Shown here piece after piece: positions 1 through 6,461 of a DNA stretch of 11,859 nucleotides; the first letter of the stretch is position 1, and every line of letters starts with the position of its first letter. The notes under the pieces were generated by a model. The model was not told where the DNA came from. It worked only from the letters and a program-made list of their open reading frames with translations, and made no database searches. The translations under genes were made by a program, and so were the position numbers. The stretch is from Lachnoclostridium sp. UBA6475 (lineage in GTDB: Bacteria; Bacillota; Clostridia; Lachnospirales; Lachnospiraceae). The stretch spans positions 1,150-13,008 of the forward strand of contig DJNB01000031.1 of NCBI GenBank assembly GCA_002435545.1. The letters run 5' to 3'.

Positions 1-3
1 GTA

Positions 4-12
4 TGCTATACT
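4..12 (+). promoter_or_regulatory. Extended -10 promoter element
   Basis: TG-C-TATACT (TG at 4-5, TATACT at 7-12) matches an extended -10 element and lies about 25 bases before the ATG at 38. The -35 region falls outside the window, so this is half a promoter by direct view. It would drive the truncated response-regulator reading frame and possibly the leader element that follows. Confidence 0.5.
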
Positions 13-37
13 GAACAAAAAAATAGGGGAGGACGTT

Positions 38-256
38 ATGTATAAGATTGTTATTTGTGACGATGATAAAAATTTTATTTCCTATATGAAAGAAATGCTT
101 TTGCGATGCGACTTGAGTGAGCGGATTGGATTCCGATGTGTAGCAGATCTATCTGTATTAAAAGCTTATGCTCGAAAAGCATTGGAAAGACGACTTGAAA
201 AATCAAAGAGGTGGAACGTTGAAGGAAACAAGGCGACTTTAAAATGGAACTATTAG
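38..256 (+). pseudogene. Truncated response regulator (receiver-domain start only)
   Basis: The ATG has a strong GGGGAGGA ribosome site at 26-33. Residues 1-27 begin MYKIVICDDDKNF, the first strand and acidic pocket (Asp8, Asp9) of a CheY-like receiver domain, most like the LytTR-type regulators of Clostridia. Family resemblance then stops near residue 27. The phosphoacceptor Asp expected near residue 54, the rest of the receiver and the output domain are all missing, and the frame ends at 72 residues. The stretch just after the break (SERIGFRCVADL) resembles the C-terminal end of formylglycine-generating-enzyme-like (SUMF1) domains, so this may be a junction of two gene remnants; that part is a weak inference. 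No signalling function is expected. Promoter and ribosome site look intact, so a short peptide could still be made. Confidence 0.6.
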
Positions 257-272
257 TGAAAGAGGAATTAGA

Positions 273-344
273 TTGAAAAATAATGCTGATTTGATTATTT
301 TTCACACGGCTATTTGTGCCGAGAACGTCACAAATAAGCCTTAA
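273..344 (+). CDS. Short leader ORF, copy 1 (23 aa)
   Basis: A TTG start at 273 is preceded by AGAGGA (261-266, 6-base spacer). The peptide starts (L)KNNADLIIFHTAICAE and ends at TAA 342-344. Residues 2-16 match the peptide encoded at 1844-1990 (KNNADALIFHTTICVE), and the upstream ribosome site is conserved in position. The frame is the same as that of the lipoprotein at 441: apart from this one TAA it stays open from 273 to 1589. It overlaps hairpins 1 and 2 of the structured element. It is either a translated leader peptide acting on the downstream start, or the visible coding shadow of a conserved RNA. No function can be assigned from the peptide. Confidence 0.45.
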   Translation: MKNNADLIIFHTAICAENVTNKP

Positions 345-436
345 TCCGACACGGGAGAACTGCAATGCGGCAAGAGTGCCGTATTCGCAGCTTTCTCGTG
401 TGGTTTCTCGAATGCAGACGTTCTCAGAATGAGAGG
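274..436 (+). promoter_or_regulatory. Structured 5' leader RNA, copy 1, enclosing the next gene's SD
   Basis: Four hairpins follow one another. H1 pairs 274-284 with 294-304 (TGAAAAATAAT/ATTATTTTTCA, perfect). H2 pairs 308-318 with 329-340 (GGC-TATTTGTG/CACAAATA-a-GCC). H3 spans 350-400 with CACG/CGTG, CTGC/GCAG and AATGCGGCA/TGCCGTATT around an AGAG loop. H4 pairs TTTCTC (404-409) with GAGAGG (431-436), which is the Shine-Dalgarno of the lipoprotein starting at 441. The H2 loop GAGAACGTC (321-329) is perfectly complementary to GACGTTCTC (417-425) inside H4, giving a possible kissing loop. The same four-part layout recurs at 1842-1980 with different H3, H4 and kissing sequences. It is likely a translational control element. 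It does not look like any riboswitch I recognise, and the trigger is unknown. Confidence 0.6.
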
Positions 437-440
437 TTTT

Positions 441-1589
441 ATGAAAAATAAATATTTATATCTGTTTTTGATATCTGTTATTATGATGATATTGTCAGGG
501 TGTACTCTTAGAACTTCAGATGGATTTACGTCTGATGAAAAAAGTATATGCGTGCTTCAGAATGGACGTTCAGCCCGCATTGGGAATACGGTACTTTATG
601 ATTGCAGTGAAGATTATGGTACTTATATAAAATTGGAAAACAGTGATGTCTCAAGAAAATTAGACGATGTATCACAAAACTTTGCTATCGATAAAATATC
701 CAGTTCCAATCAATATTTTTATCTGTCTGGCAGGGAGATTTCGGATGTATGGGGAGGCAAGACAAATGTACTGGTTATGGATGTAAATGGAAAAATTATT
801 GCAGCAAAGGAATGCTGTTGCGACTGGATTTATGCCAGCGGAAGTACCATTTTTGGTTATTACAAATGTCGCGATGAATCCGAAAAAGTGCTTGCGTGGG
901 AGGCAACACGTATGGAGGTAACACATTATCAGGATGAGGAAGAATTTCTGAACAGTGCACACAATAATATAGAGGAATGGACGCCAATGACTGGCGAGAG
1001 TTTGTCGGTGGATGGGAAAGAATGGTTTCGTCAAAAAAAGGATTACGAACACTCCCAAAATTATTATACGGATACGGTATATTGTGATACTTATTACGTT
1101 TTGGAGTGGTTAAATTATGTGGACGGGAGAGAATCTTCGGGGTTGGATTGGGATGTGAAAGTACAATCTAAAAAGTACATAAAGCAAATGCGGAAACTCA
1201 TGGGGGCAAAGAAAAATTTTGAAGTATCCTCCTGGCAATTGGAGGACAAGTTAGTTGTTATTTGTCGTGTTTATAGTCGGTCGGGAGGTCTTTTGCAGCA
1301 TTTTACAAAAGACATAGAGCGTAGTTTGATTTTCCAATATGATCCGGACACGGATTCTCTTCATTTGGACAATACCTATGAGGGAAAGGAACTGGCGTAT
1401 TGGGATGAAACCTGGATGATATATCGGAAAGGAAAAGAACTGTTTGTTGAAAATATTCCCACGCATAAAGTAAGTAAAGTATTTGAAAATGATACAATTA
1501 TTAATATTGATTTGTCATATGACATTGTTACTTTATGGGATACAAAGGATGGGAAGTTGAATCGTTCAGATACATTTATATTGCAATAA
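441..1589 (+). CDS. Putative lipoprotein, possibly beta-propeller-like (382 aa)
   Basis: The start at 441 is preferred over ATG 429 because GAGAGG (431-436) sits just before it and the resulting MKNKYLYLF leads straight into a signal peptide. The lipobox is LSGC with Cys21, so export by Sec and lipid anchoring outside the cell membrane are expected. The rest is rich in Trp, Tyr, Asp and short beta-strand-like stretches, such as NVLVMDVNGKIIAAKE, LIFQYDPDTDSLHLD and WMIYRKGKELFVENI. These resemble the degenerate blades of propeller-like lipoproteins in Clostridia, but no catalytic motif is visible. A Cys-Cys-Cys-Asp-Trp cluster near residue 130 is odd. The gene is controlled by the structured leader directly upstream. 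Function unknown; export is confident, the fold is only suggested. Confidence 0.75.
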   Translation: MKNKYLYLFLISVIMMILSGCTLRTSDGFTSDEKSICVLQNGRSARIGNTVLYDCSEDYGTYIKLENSDVSRKLDDVSQNFAIDKISSSNQYFYLSGREISDVWGGKTNVLVMDVNGKIIAAKECCCDWIYASGSTIFGYYKCRDESEKVLAWEATRMEVTHYQDEEEFLNSAHNNIEEWTPMTGESLSVDGKEWFRQKKDYEHSQNYYTDTVYCDTYYVLEWLNYVDGRESSGLDWDVKVQSKKYIKQMRKLMGAKKNFEVSSWQLEDKLVVICRVYSRSGGLLQHFTKDIERSLIFQYDPDTDSLHLDNTYEGKELAYWDETWMIYRKGKELFVENIPTHKVSKVFENDTIINIDLSYDIVTLWDTKDGKLNRSDTFILQ

Positions 1590-1830
1590 GAAATTTAAAT
1601 GTATGAACTATCTGACGTATATCTAAAAGACGTAATCATTATAATTGTGGAGGGAGTATATAGAAATAACTATTTATTAAATCACACAATACGAAGAATA
1701 TAATTTGAAAGTTAATGATTGCGTAAGAAAGGGAATAAGTGGCAATCTTTATTGGAAGGTTGTGTGAGGAAATAGGTGTTTAGTAAGTGTGTTTTAGGTA
1801 TTAAATTTTTATTTGTTGTATTGAAGTTTG
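1590..1830. other. AT-rich intergenic gap, no gene seen
   Basis: This stretch between the lipoprotein and the second leader element contains no convincing ORF or RNA gene. A TATAAT (1640-1645) is followed by a purine-rich GGAGGG, but there is no good -35 box at the right distance and no start codon at the right spacing. It may carry the promoter for the leader at 1844, or be the remains of a lost gene. There is no clear Rho-independent terminator after 1589. Confidence 0.4.
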
Positions 1831-1841
1831 AAGGAGTGATA

Positions 1842-1980
1842 GTGTGAAAAATAATGCCGATGCACTTATTTTTCACACCACTATTTGTGTTGAAGCGCCA
1901 CAAATAGTATTGATGCACAGAGCAAAAACAGCTACGCTGCTTTTTGCTCGTGCCTCCTCCGCTGCGCTTCGGAATGGAGG
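1842..1980 (+). promoter_or_regulatory. Structured 5' leader RNA, copy 2, enclosing the next gene's SD
   Basis: Second copy of the element at 274-436. H1 pairs GTGTGAAAAATAA (1842-1854) with TTATTTTTCACAC (1866-1878), a perfect 13-bp stem. H2 pairs ACTATTTGTG (1880-1889) with CACAAATAGT (1899-1908), a perfect 10-bp stem. H3 spans 1916-1952: CAC/GTG, GAGCAAAAA/TTTTTGCTC and CAGC/GCTG, closed by a TAC loop. H4 pairs CCTCC (1953-1957) with GGAGG (1976-1980) and TCCG with CGGA; GGAGG is the Shine-Dalgarno of the gene at 1987. The H2 loop GAAGCGC (1892-1898) is complementary to GCGCTTC (1964-1970) in the H4 loop. H3, H4 and the loop-loop contact differ in sequence from copy 1 but keep their pairing, which is compensatory evidence for real RNA structure. 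Confidence 0.65.
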
Positions 1981-1990
1981 ATTAAAATGA
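1844..1990 (+). CDS. Short leader ORF, copy 2, overlapping the next start (48 aa)
   Basis: GTG 1844 follows AAGGAG (1831-1836, 7-base spacer). The peptide begins (V)KNNADALIFHTTICVEAP, is Ala/Arg-rich further on (TATLLFARASSAALRNGG), and ends at TGA 1988-1990. The stop overlaps ATG 1987 (AATGA), the classic geometry for translational coupling. The ORF runs across all four hairpins, so a ribosome translating it would melt H4 and expose GGAGG for the next gene. The N-terminal 16 residues match the leader at 273-344 closely, and several differences fall at third codon positions. It is not recognised as a named family. Its role is probably in the act of translation rather than the peptide itself, but that is inference. 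Confidence 0.5.
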   Translation: MKNNADALIFHTTICVEAPQIVLMHRAKTATLLFARASSAALRNGGLK

Positions 1991-2400
1991 AAAAAGGAGT
2001 CAAAAAGTGCTTGCTAATAACAGTTTGTATACTAAATTTTCAAATGTGTATGTTTAGTTATGCTACTGCACGCGAATCAACGCCAAATATTAAAGTAAAT
2101 AGATCTAAAAGTAGAAATGTATACATGAAAATTATTTCTGCAACACCAAAGACAATTAAAATAAAAATTTTTAATAAAAGTGAAAATATAGCACGATATT
2201 CGGAAAGTTTTACGCTGTATAAGTATAAGGATGGGAAGTATAAAAAAATAAAGAAAATTGCAAAAACACCGAAAAGTTTATATTTTATAAAAAAAAATGA
2301 CAGTAAGGTGGAGAAGCTAGTGTGCAAAAAACTTTTTGGGAAAAACTGTCAAAAGGGAAATATAAAATCAAATGGATTCAAAGTAAAAAATTTACAATAG
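1987..2400 (+). CDS. Small secreted protein, bacterial Ig-like domain (137 aa)
   Basis: The start has GGAGG at 1976-1980 (6-base spacer), which lies in the 3' arm of the upstream hairpin. Residues 1-29 form a Sec signal peptide (KKGVKK, a hydrophobic core, then a possible cleavage after SYATA), with no lipobox. The mature part of about 108 residues is very Lys-rich. The patterns IKIKIFNKSENIARYSESF and FTLYKYKDGKYKKI, and a late LFGKNCQKGNIKSNGFKV, resemble the small bacterial Ig-like fold (Big_23-type) found in secreted Firmicutes proteins. That assignment rests on pattern only. No catalytic residues are seen. It is probably an extracellular beta-sandwich that binds something. Its start overlaps the leader ORF stop, so its translation is probably coupled. 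Confidence 0.65.
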   Translation: MKKGVKKCLLITVCILNFQMCMFSYATARESTPNIKVNRSKSRNVYMKIISATPKTIKIKIFNKSENIARYSESFTLYKYKDGKYKKIKKIAKTPKSLYFIKKNDSKVEKLVCKKLFGKNCQKGNIKSNGFKVKNLQ

Positions 2401-2479
2401 AATAGCATTTAGTAGTATGATGGTTCAAATTGTGATTGATTGAAAAAAACTGTAAAAAAGTAAAGGAGTAATGTACGAT

Positions 2480-3165
2480 ATGAAAAAAAGTATACAGTGT
2501 TGATACTAATTTCTTTTGCTATGGGAGTGATTTTTTCATTGATGCTTATGTTGCCATTGGCAGAAAAGAAATTACAGAAAAGTATATCTGATGATAGAAA
2601 TAATACAATTACAGAGATGAATGAATTAAGTGACATTCTAAGGCTGTATAATCTTTTTTTAAAAAATGAGGTTGGATCAAATAATAAGAAAGGGGAAAGT
2701 TATTTTCTGAAAGATTACTGTAATAATTTTAATAAACTTGATAAAACGGGGAATGGAGTTCGATATGCTTTGTTTGATATGACAAACGATGGAATACCAG
2801 AACTCCATGTATTGACGGATATTTCGTATTCCGTTCATACGGTTGAGGGCAAGAAATTAATTACATGGTATGAAGGGGATCGGTATAGAAGACCCCTTAA
2901 TAATAAAGCTATACTTGGAAAAACAGAATCAAGTGAAACATATTATGAATATATTGTTCTAGATAATAAAGGAAAAGAAGTTTTTTCTTGTGCCTTTGCT
3001 AAGAATCAAAGAAATATTTGTTTGTTTTCCAATGGTGAGGACTATATTAAATTATCAAAGCGAAAATGGGAGAAACTAACAAGCCCGTTTTTGTCTATTG
3101 GTTCAGATAAAATAAATTGGAAAAATATAAATGATAAAGTGGAATGGATGGAATTAAAAGATTGA
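2480..3165 (+). CDS. Membrane-anchored protein with start out of frame across an A7 tract
   Basis: AAAGGAG (2462-2468) precedes ATG 2480, but that frame closes at TGA after MKKSIQC. The long frame opens only at GTG 2497 (222 aa), which lacks its own ribosome site. One extra A in the A7 tract (2483-2489) would give MKKKYTVLILISFAMG, a normal N-terminus with charged residues then a transmembrane helix. The gene is therefore probably frameshifted, phase-variable, rescued by slippage, or affected by a sequencing error. Numbered from GTG 2497, residues 1-21 form the helix. Residues 91-103 (ALFDMTNDGIPEL) match the D-x-x-x-D-G-x-x-E-L pattern seen in many clostridial exported proteins of unknown function and in calcium-loop repeats. 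The C-terminal half looks beta-rich. Predicted outside face, single anchor; role unknown. Confidence 0.65.
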
Positions 3166-3277
3166 ATAGTAAAAGGAAAGGAACCGTTAAAAGAGCAAAG
3201 AATGTTGATGAAATAGTAACGAAATTTTTTGATGAGTAATACATAAAATATTTGATTTGTGTATGGAAGGAGAAGAA

Positions 3278-4501
3278 ATGAGAAAAAACGGATTTATATA
3301 TTTTGTTATTTTAGTAAGCATATTAAGCCAGTGCATGCCAAGTATGATTTTTGCAAAAGCCAAAAAGACGATTCCTGCGGTGCAGTTTTTTGATAATGGC
3401 GAAGAAAAGAGTGTTTGGTGCACAAGATATGATTTAATAGCAAAAAACGTAAAAAAAGTTTATATAGGGTCAGAACCGGATTTTTGGGAACTTTATATTC
3501 AGCAGAAGAGTAAAATCAGTGAGGTTCAGTTAACGGAGAAAAAACATGGTAAATATGGAATATATACAATATCCAAGAAATATAAAAATGTTTTTCCACA
3601 GATTGATGGTAACTTAGCAATAGATAAAAAGAATAATGTCCTTTTTTCAGGAATTACTACATGTGGTTTTTTTGTCAACCATGTTTCAAAAAAACAGTGT
3701 AACAAGGCATATCATCTTAAACACCCATATAATGACATAATAGTTGAAACAAATGTAAAAAAAGCATGGGGAAATAATAATATGTTTGCATATGTGAAGA
3801 ATAACAAGCTGTTTATTACAGGGAGAATTATGGGCGAACTTGTGGGAAAAGGGGACGAAAAATGTTATAAGTATAATACGGTGCAGACGTTTTTTGATGG
3901 AAAAGGGAATCAGATTAAACAGGTAATATGTGGTGAGAATTATGTAACAGGCTGTAATATTTTTGTATTAATGAAAGATGGAAGTGTTTGGGGGATTGGA
4001 AGAAATAACAGAAAACTCATTTCCGCTTCCAAAAAGAAAAAGTATTCTCAGTTTGTTAAAATAATGGATGGTGGAGTGAAGCAGATTGCGGCTTGTACGG
4101 ACCATGTTTTGGTTGTTAAAAAAGACAATACATTATGGGGGTGGGGAAGAACATTCAAATCATTAAAGAAAAAGTATTCTGCAACACCTCGAAAACTAGC
4201 AAATAACATTAAGGAAGTAGCAGTTTCAGAAACGAGAATAGATGACTTTTTATCAATTATAGTATATCTAACCAAAAACAATAAGGCATATGGGCTTGGT
4301 TATAATTATAATATGGAAGAGGGCTATGCATTTACAAATCGATACAAGAAGGGGTGGAACAGTAAGCCGGTATTTCTTATGAAAAATGTAAAACACGTTT
4401 ACGCAGCAAATGGTTCAACGATTATGTTGAAAAAGAATAACAGTCTGTATTGGAGTGGTCAACAAATTGGATATGGTGGATGTATGGGGATTAAATATTA
4501 G
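3278..4501 (+). CDS. Secreted RCC1-like beta-propeller protein (407 aa)
   Basis: ATG 3278 is chosen over upstream TTG 3257 because AAGGAG (3267-3272) lies 5 bases before it and the signal peptide then starts normally (MRKNGFIYF, cleavage likely after IFAKA near residue 28). Repeats typical of the RCC1 family recur about every 50 to 59 residues: NNKLFITG (near 179), GSVWGIGRN (near 238), NTLWGWGR (near 287), NKAYGLGY (near 338) and NSLYWSG (near 391). An earlier weaker copy, NNVLFSG, lies near residue 120. RCC1 repeats build a closed propeller that mediates protein-protein contact; bacterial secreted examples include the beta-lactamase inhibitor BLIP-II. No target can be deduced here. There are no sortase or lipid anchors, so it is probably released or loosely wall-bound. 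It lies 49 bases before the next lipoprotein gene and may be co-transcribed with it. Confidence 0.75.
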   Translation: MRKNGFIYFVILVSILSQCMPSMIFAKAKKTIPAVQFFDNGEEKSVWCTRYDLIAKNVKKVYIGSEPDFWELYIQQKSKISEVQLTEKKHGKYGIYTISKKYKNVFPQIDGNLAIDKKNNVLFSGITTCGFFVNHVSKKQCNKAYHLKHPYNDIIVETNVKKAWGNNNMFAYVKNNKLFITGRIMGELVGKGDEKCYKYNTVQTFFDGKGNQIKQVICGENYVTGCNIFVLMKDGSVWGIGRNNRKLISASKKKKYSQFVKIMDGGVKQIAACTDHVLVVKKDNTLWGWGRTFKSLKKKYSATPRKLANNIKEVAVSETRIDDFLSIIVYLTKNNKAYGLGYNYNMEEGYAFTNRYKKGWNSKPVFLMKNVKHVYAANGSTIMLKKNNSLYWSGQQIGYGGCMGIKY

Positions 4502-4550
4502 GAGAAGCAAATTGACAAAAGTCACTTCATAACAGAGAGGAGAAACATCT

Positions 4551-5393
4551 ATGAAAAAAACGGCAATATACTCTTTTTTAATTTTGTGCTGTGGCATTTT
4601 ATTAGCCTGTAGTAATCAGAAAGTGCTTGACGAAAAGGTCCAATCTACTACGCCAAATAAGGAGGAAGCAGTGAAGGCATATATATATGCAAAAAATATT
4701 GAACTATGGGAGTCTGTTTTTGTATCTGTAAAGCGCTATAATGAGGTCGCAGGGAAGAAAATATGTAATGATGAAGAAGTAGAATTATGTAGAAAGGTAG
4801 GAAAGAAAATATGCACATATTATTTTAAGGAAAGCGAGGTAATTGAAGGAGAACTGTTGAAAGATAAAGTAGTCCAGTACTATAGTTCTTTAAAATATAA
4901 TATTGAGAAAAAGACGTGGAAAACAAAACTTGGAAGAGAGGAAACAAATGATATAGAAAAATTAGTTTCACAAGGGAAAGTAGAATCTATTGGAAAGATT
5001 AAAGTTGACTATCCTAATTCTTATTTTCCAAAGGCAGAAATATCGGAGAATAAGAAAAAGATTTTGGCAGAAATCAAGGAATATATGGAAAAGTATTCAA
5101 GCACAATTCGAAAGAAAGGAAAATATCAAATAGTTATTAAAGATTTTTCCGAAGCAGATGTAGGGACAGATATTATGGTAAAAAATGATGAGGGAAAAAT
5201 ATGTGTATTTCCAATTATTTTTATTGAGCAGGAAGGAATAGATTTTTCAGTTGCTGCGCAGGTAAATGCTGTACCTGAGTTTATGAAAGATTACAATTTG
5301 GGCGGCATAAATTACAGTGAGCTATTTTCAAAATTAAGTGCGGAGCAATATAATTATCAGGAATCATCGGATAGGAAATTGTATTCTTCGTAA
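4551..5393 (+). CDS. Putative lipoprotein of unknown function (280 aa)
   Basis: The start has GAGAGGAG (4535-4542) with an 8-base spacer. The signal peptide MKKTAIYSFLILCCGILLAC carries the lipobox LLAC with Cys20. The mature region is Lys/Glu-rich and probably mixed alpha/beta. An early helical-looking segment (AVKAYIYAKNIELWESVFVSV), a probable amphipathic helix (KKILAEIKEYMEKYSSTIRK) and a strand-rich later part (QIVIKDFSEADVGTDIMV) are visible. I recognise no enzyme motif or named family. It sits 49 bases after the RCC1-like gene with no terminator between, consistent with one transcript. The lipoprotein call is firm; the role is unknown. Confidence 0.75.
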   Translation: MKKTAIYSFLILCCGILLACSNQKVLDEKVQSTTPNKEEAVKAYIYAKNIELWESVFVSVKRYNEVAGKKICNDEEVELCRKVGKKICTYYFKESEVIEGELLKDKVVQYYSSLKYNIEKKTWKTKLGREETNDIEKLVSQGKVESIGKIKVDYPNSYFPKAEISENKKKILAEIKEYMEKYSSTIRKKGKYQIVIKDFSEADVGTDIMVKNDEGKICVFPIIFIEQEGIDFSVAAQVNAVPEFMKDYNLGGINYSELFSKLSAEQYNYQESSDRKLYSS

Positions 5394-5632
5394 AATTGTG
5401 ACTCCTTTAAGAATATAATGCAATGGATAAACCTCAGTTTTACTCATTGTCTTTTCAATCTATTGAGGGATGACACGGACGCACGCAAGGTGGTTCAATC
5501 TGCATAAAACAAATGTTGCAAATGAGAAGCTGGTTATTTGGATGAATTATAGATAAAATATATTGCAAAAGGAGAAAAGATTTTGCAAATACACGAGAAT
5601 AGTAGTAAGTATATTTAAGGGAGGATTGGTGT
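5394..5632. other. Intergenic gap with possible gene remnant
   Basis: No intact gene is seen. A frame at about 5420-5506 reads MQWINLSFTHCLFN followed by LLRDDTDARKVVQSA and a stop, which looks more like the tail of a real protein than random AT-rich sequence. It has no ribosome site and I cannot name the family. A weak CCTCA/TGAGG stem lies around 5434-5469 without a U-run, so it is not a good terminator. The ribosome site of the next gene (AAGGGAGG, 5617-5624) ends the region. Confidence 0.3.
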
Positions 5633-6247
5633 ATGATTTTAAAATTATTTAAATACAGTTTAACGATGTTATTATGTTGTATAACTCTTATTTCATGTGG
5701 ACAGGATAATATTTCTACAAATAAACCAGATATTAGTAAGAAGGAGAATTATTCTGCCAGAACGCCGGATATAATAGAAAATTCTTCATTGTCAACTCAG
5801 ACTCCGAAAAAATCAAAAGACAGCAACAAATCAAAGAGAAGGGATATAGAGAAAATATATGGGAAATGGAAAATATTAGATATGGTTGGATACGGGTATA
5901 TTTATGGAGAATTTTCAATGAAAGATTATGTAGGAGGGATTGTCACTATACGTGAAAATTATATTGAGACTGATCTGCCATTGGGTAGATGGAAATTAAA
6001 AAATCCAATTTATAAATTGGAAAAACAAAATGAAGAGGATTTTTGGGAGTATAGTCATGCTAATATTCATAGTGGATTTGGTTTTAAAAGCGAGAAAATT
6101 AAAGCAGTAACAGTCTTTGATGATACGGATAGATGGAATGAATTTGGAAATATATTTTGGATTAGAGATAAAGACCATCTAATATTTTTTGGCAAAAAGA
6201 ATAAATTGAATGTTAACATAGTCAATCATTATAATGCTTTGAATTAG
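5633..6247 (+). CDS. Putative small lipoprotein, possibly lipocalin-like (204 aa)
   Basis: AAGGGAGG (5617-5624) lies 8 bases before ATG. The signal peptide ends in the lipobox LISC with Cys22. Residues 23-70 form a Ser/Thr/Lys-rich linker that probably spans the wall. From residue 72 the sequence turns into a folded domain beginning IEKIYGKWKILDM, with further strands around GGIVTIRENYIET, GRWKLKNP and FGNIFWIRDKDHLIFF. A G-x-W motif near the start followed by alternating strands resembles lipocalin-like barrels, but no diagnostic second motif is clear, so this is only a suggestion. No active-site residues are visible. There is no evident promoter in the gap upstream, and it is followed by transposase debris. 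Confidence 0.7.
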   Translation: MILKLFKYSLTMLLCCITLISCGQDNISTNKPDISKKENYSARTPDIIENSSLSTQTPKKSKDSNKSKRRDIEKIYGKWKILDMVGYGYIYGEFSMKDYVGGIVTIRENYIETDLPLGRWKLKNPIYKLEKQNEEDFWEYSHANIHSGFGFKSEKIKAVTVFDDTDRWNEFGNIFWIRDKDHLIFFGKKNKLNVNIVNHYNALN

Positions 6248-6277
6248 TTAATCAAGATGTTTAAAAAGAACTATTGA

Positions 6278-6370
6278 GACAGGATGAGTTCAAGACCACT
6301 GGGATGGAGCAGAACCGGTGCAGAAGAGGTGATATATTCGGCAACGCAGATGCGAAAAAATCGGATATAG
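6278..6370 (+). pseudogene. C-terminal remnant of an ISLre2-family (UPF0236) transposase
   Basis: The frame reads DRMSSRPLGWSRTGAEEV and stops at TAG 6368-6370. The R-M-S-S-R-P-L-G-W-S-x-x-G-A block is the well-conserved C-terminal motif of ISLre2 transposases. Everything upstream of 6278 is missing (an in-frame TGA lies at 6275-6277). The residues after GAEEV (IYSATQMRKNRI) drift from the family. The following 90 or so bases, up to the TTTACCCCTCAAAAATTTAC stretch, may be the old right end of the element. It is not mobile by itself. Confidence 0.6.
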
Positions 6371-6461
6371 TAAAGACAGTTATCAAATCTGAAACAGGTC
6401 ACAGGTGTAGTCTGCCTATTACTTTCCGACAGTAAATTTACCCCTCAAAAATTTACACAAA

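Noticed and set aside
75..365. Minus-strand frame of 96 residues across the first leader element
   Set aside because: It shares a short block with the minus-strand frame at 1712-1918 only because both lie over the repeated leader element. No ribosome site was seen for either, and the plus-strand RNA and ORF explain the repeat better.
274..400. Hairpins H1-H3 as Rho-independent terminators
   Set aside because: The T-runs are inside the stems rather than after them, and no stem is followed by a U-tract.
672..1058. Long antisense frames within the lipoprotein genes (also at 10805-11329)
   Set aside because: They lie entirely inside well-supported plus-strand genes, with no signal peptide, ribosome site or recognisable family, and are best explained as shadows.
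1842..1980. Group II intron, because copy 2 begins GTGTG
   Set aside because: No domain V-like hairpin or intron-encoded protein is present, the unit is about 140 bases, and copy 1 lacks the GTGTG start.
3144..3239. Possible 31-residue Lys/Arg-rich ORF overlapping the end of the 2480-3165 gene
   Set aside because: There is no ribosome site upstream of its ATG and the composition is just AT-rich Lys/Arg coding. It could be a remnant tail but cannot be supported.
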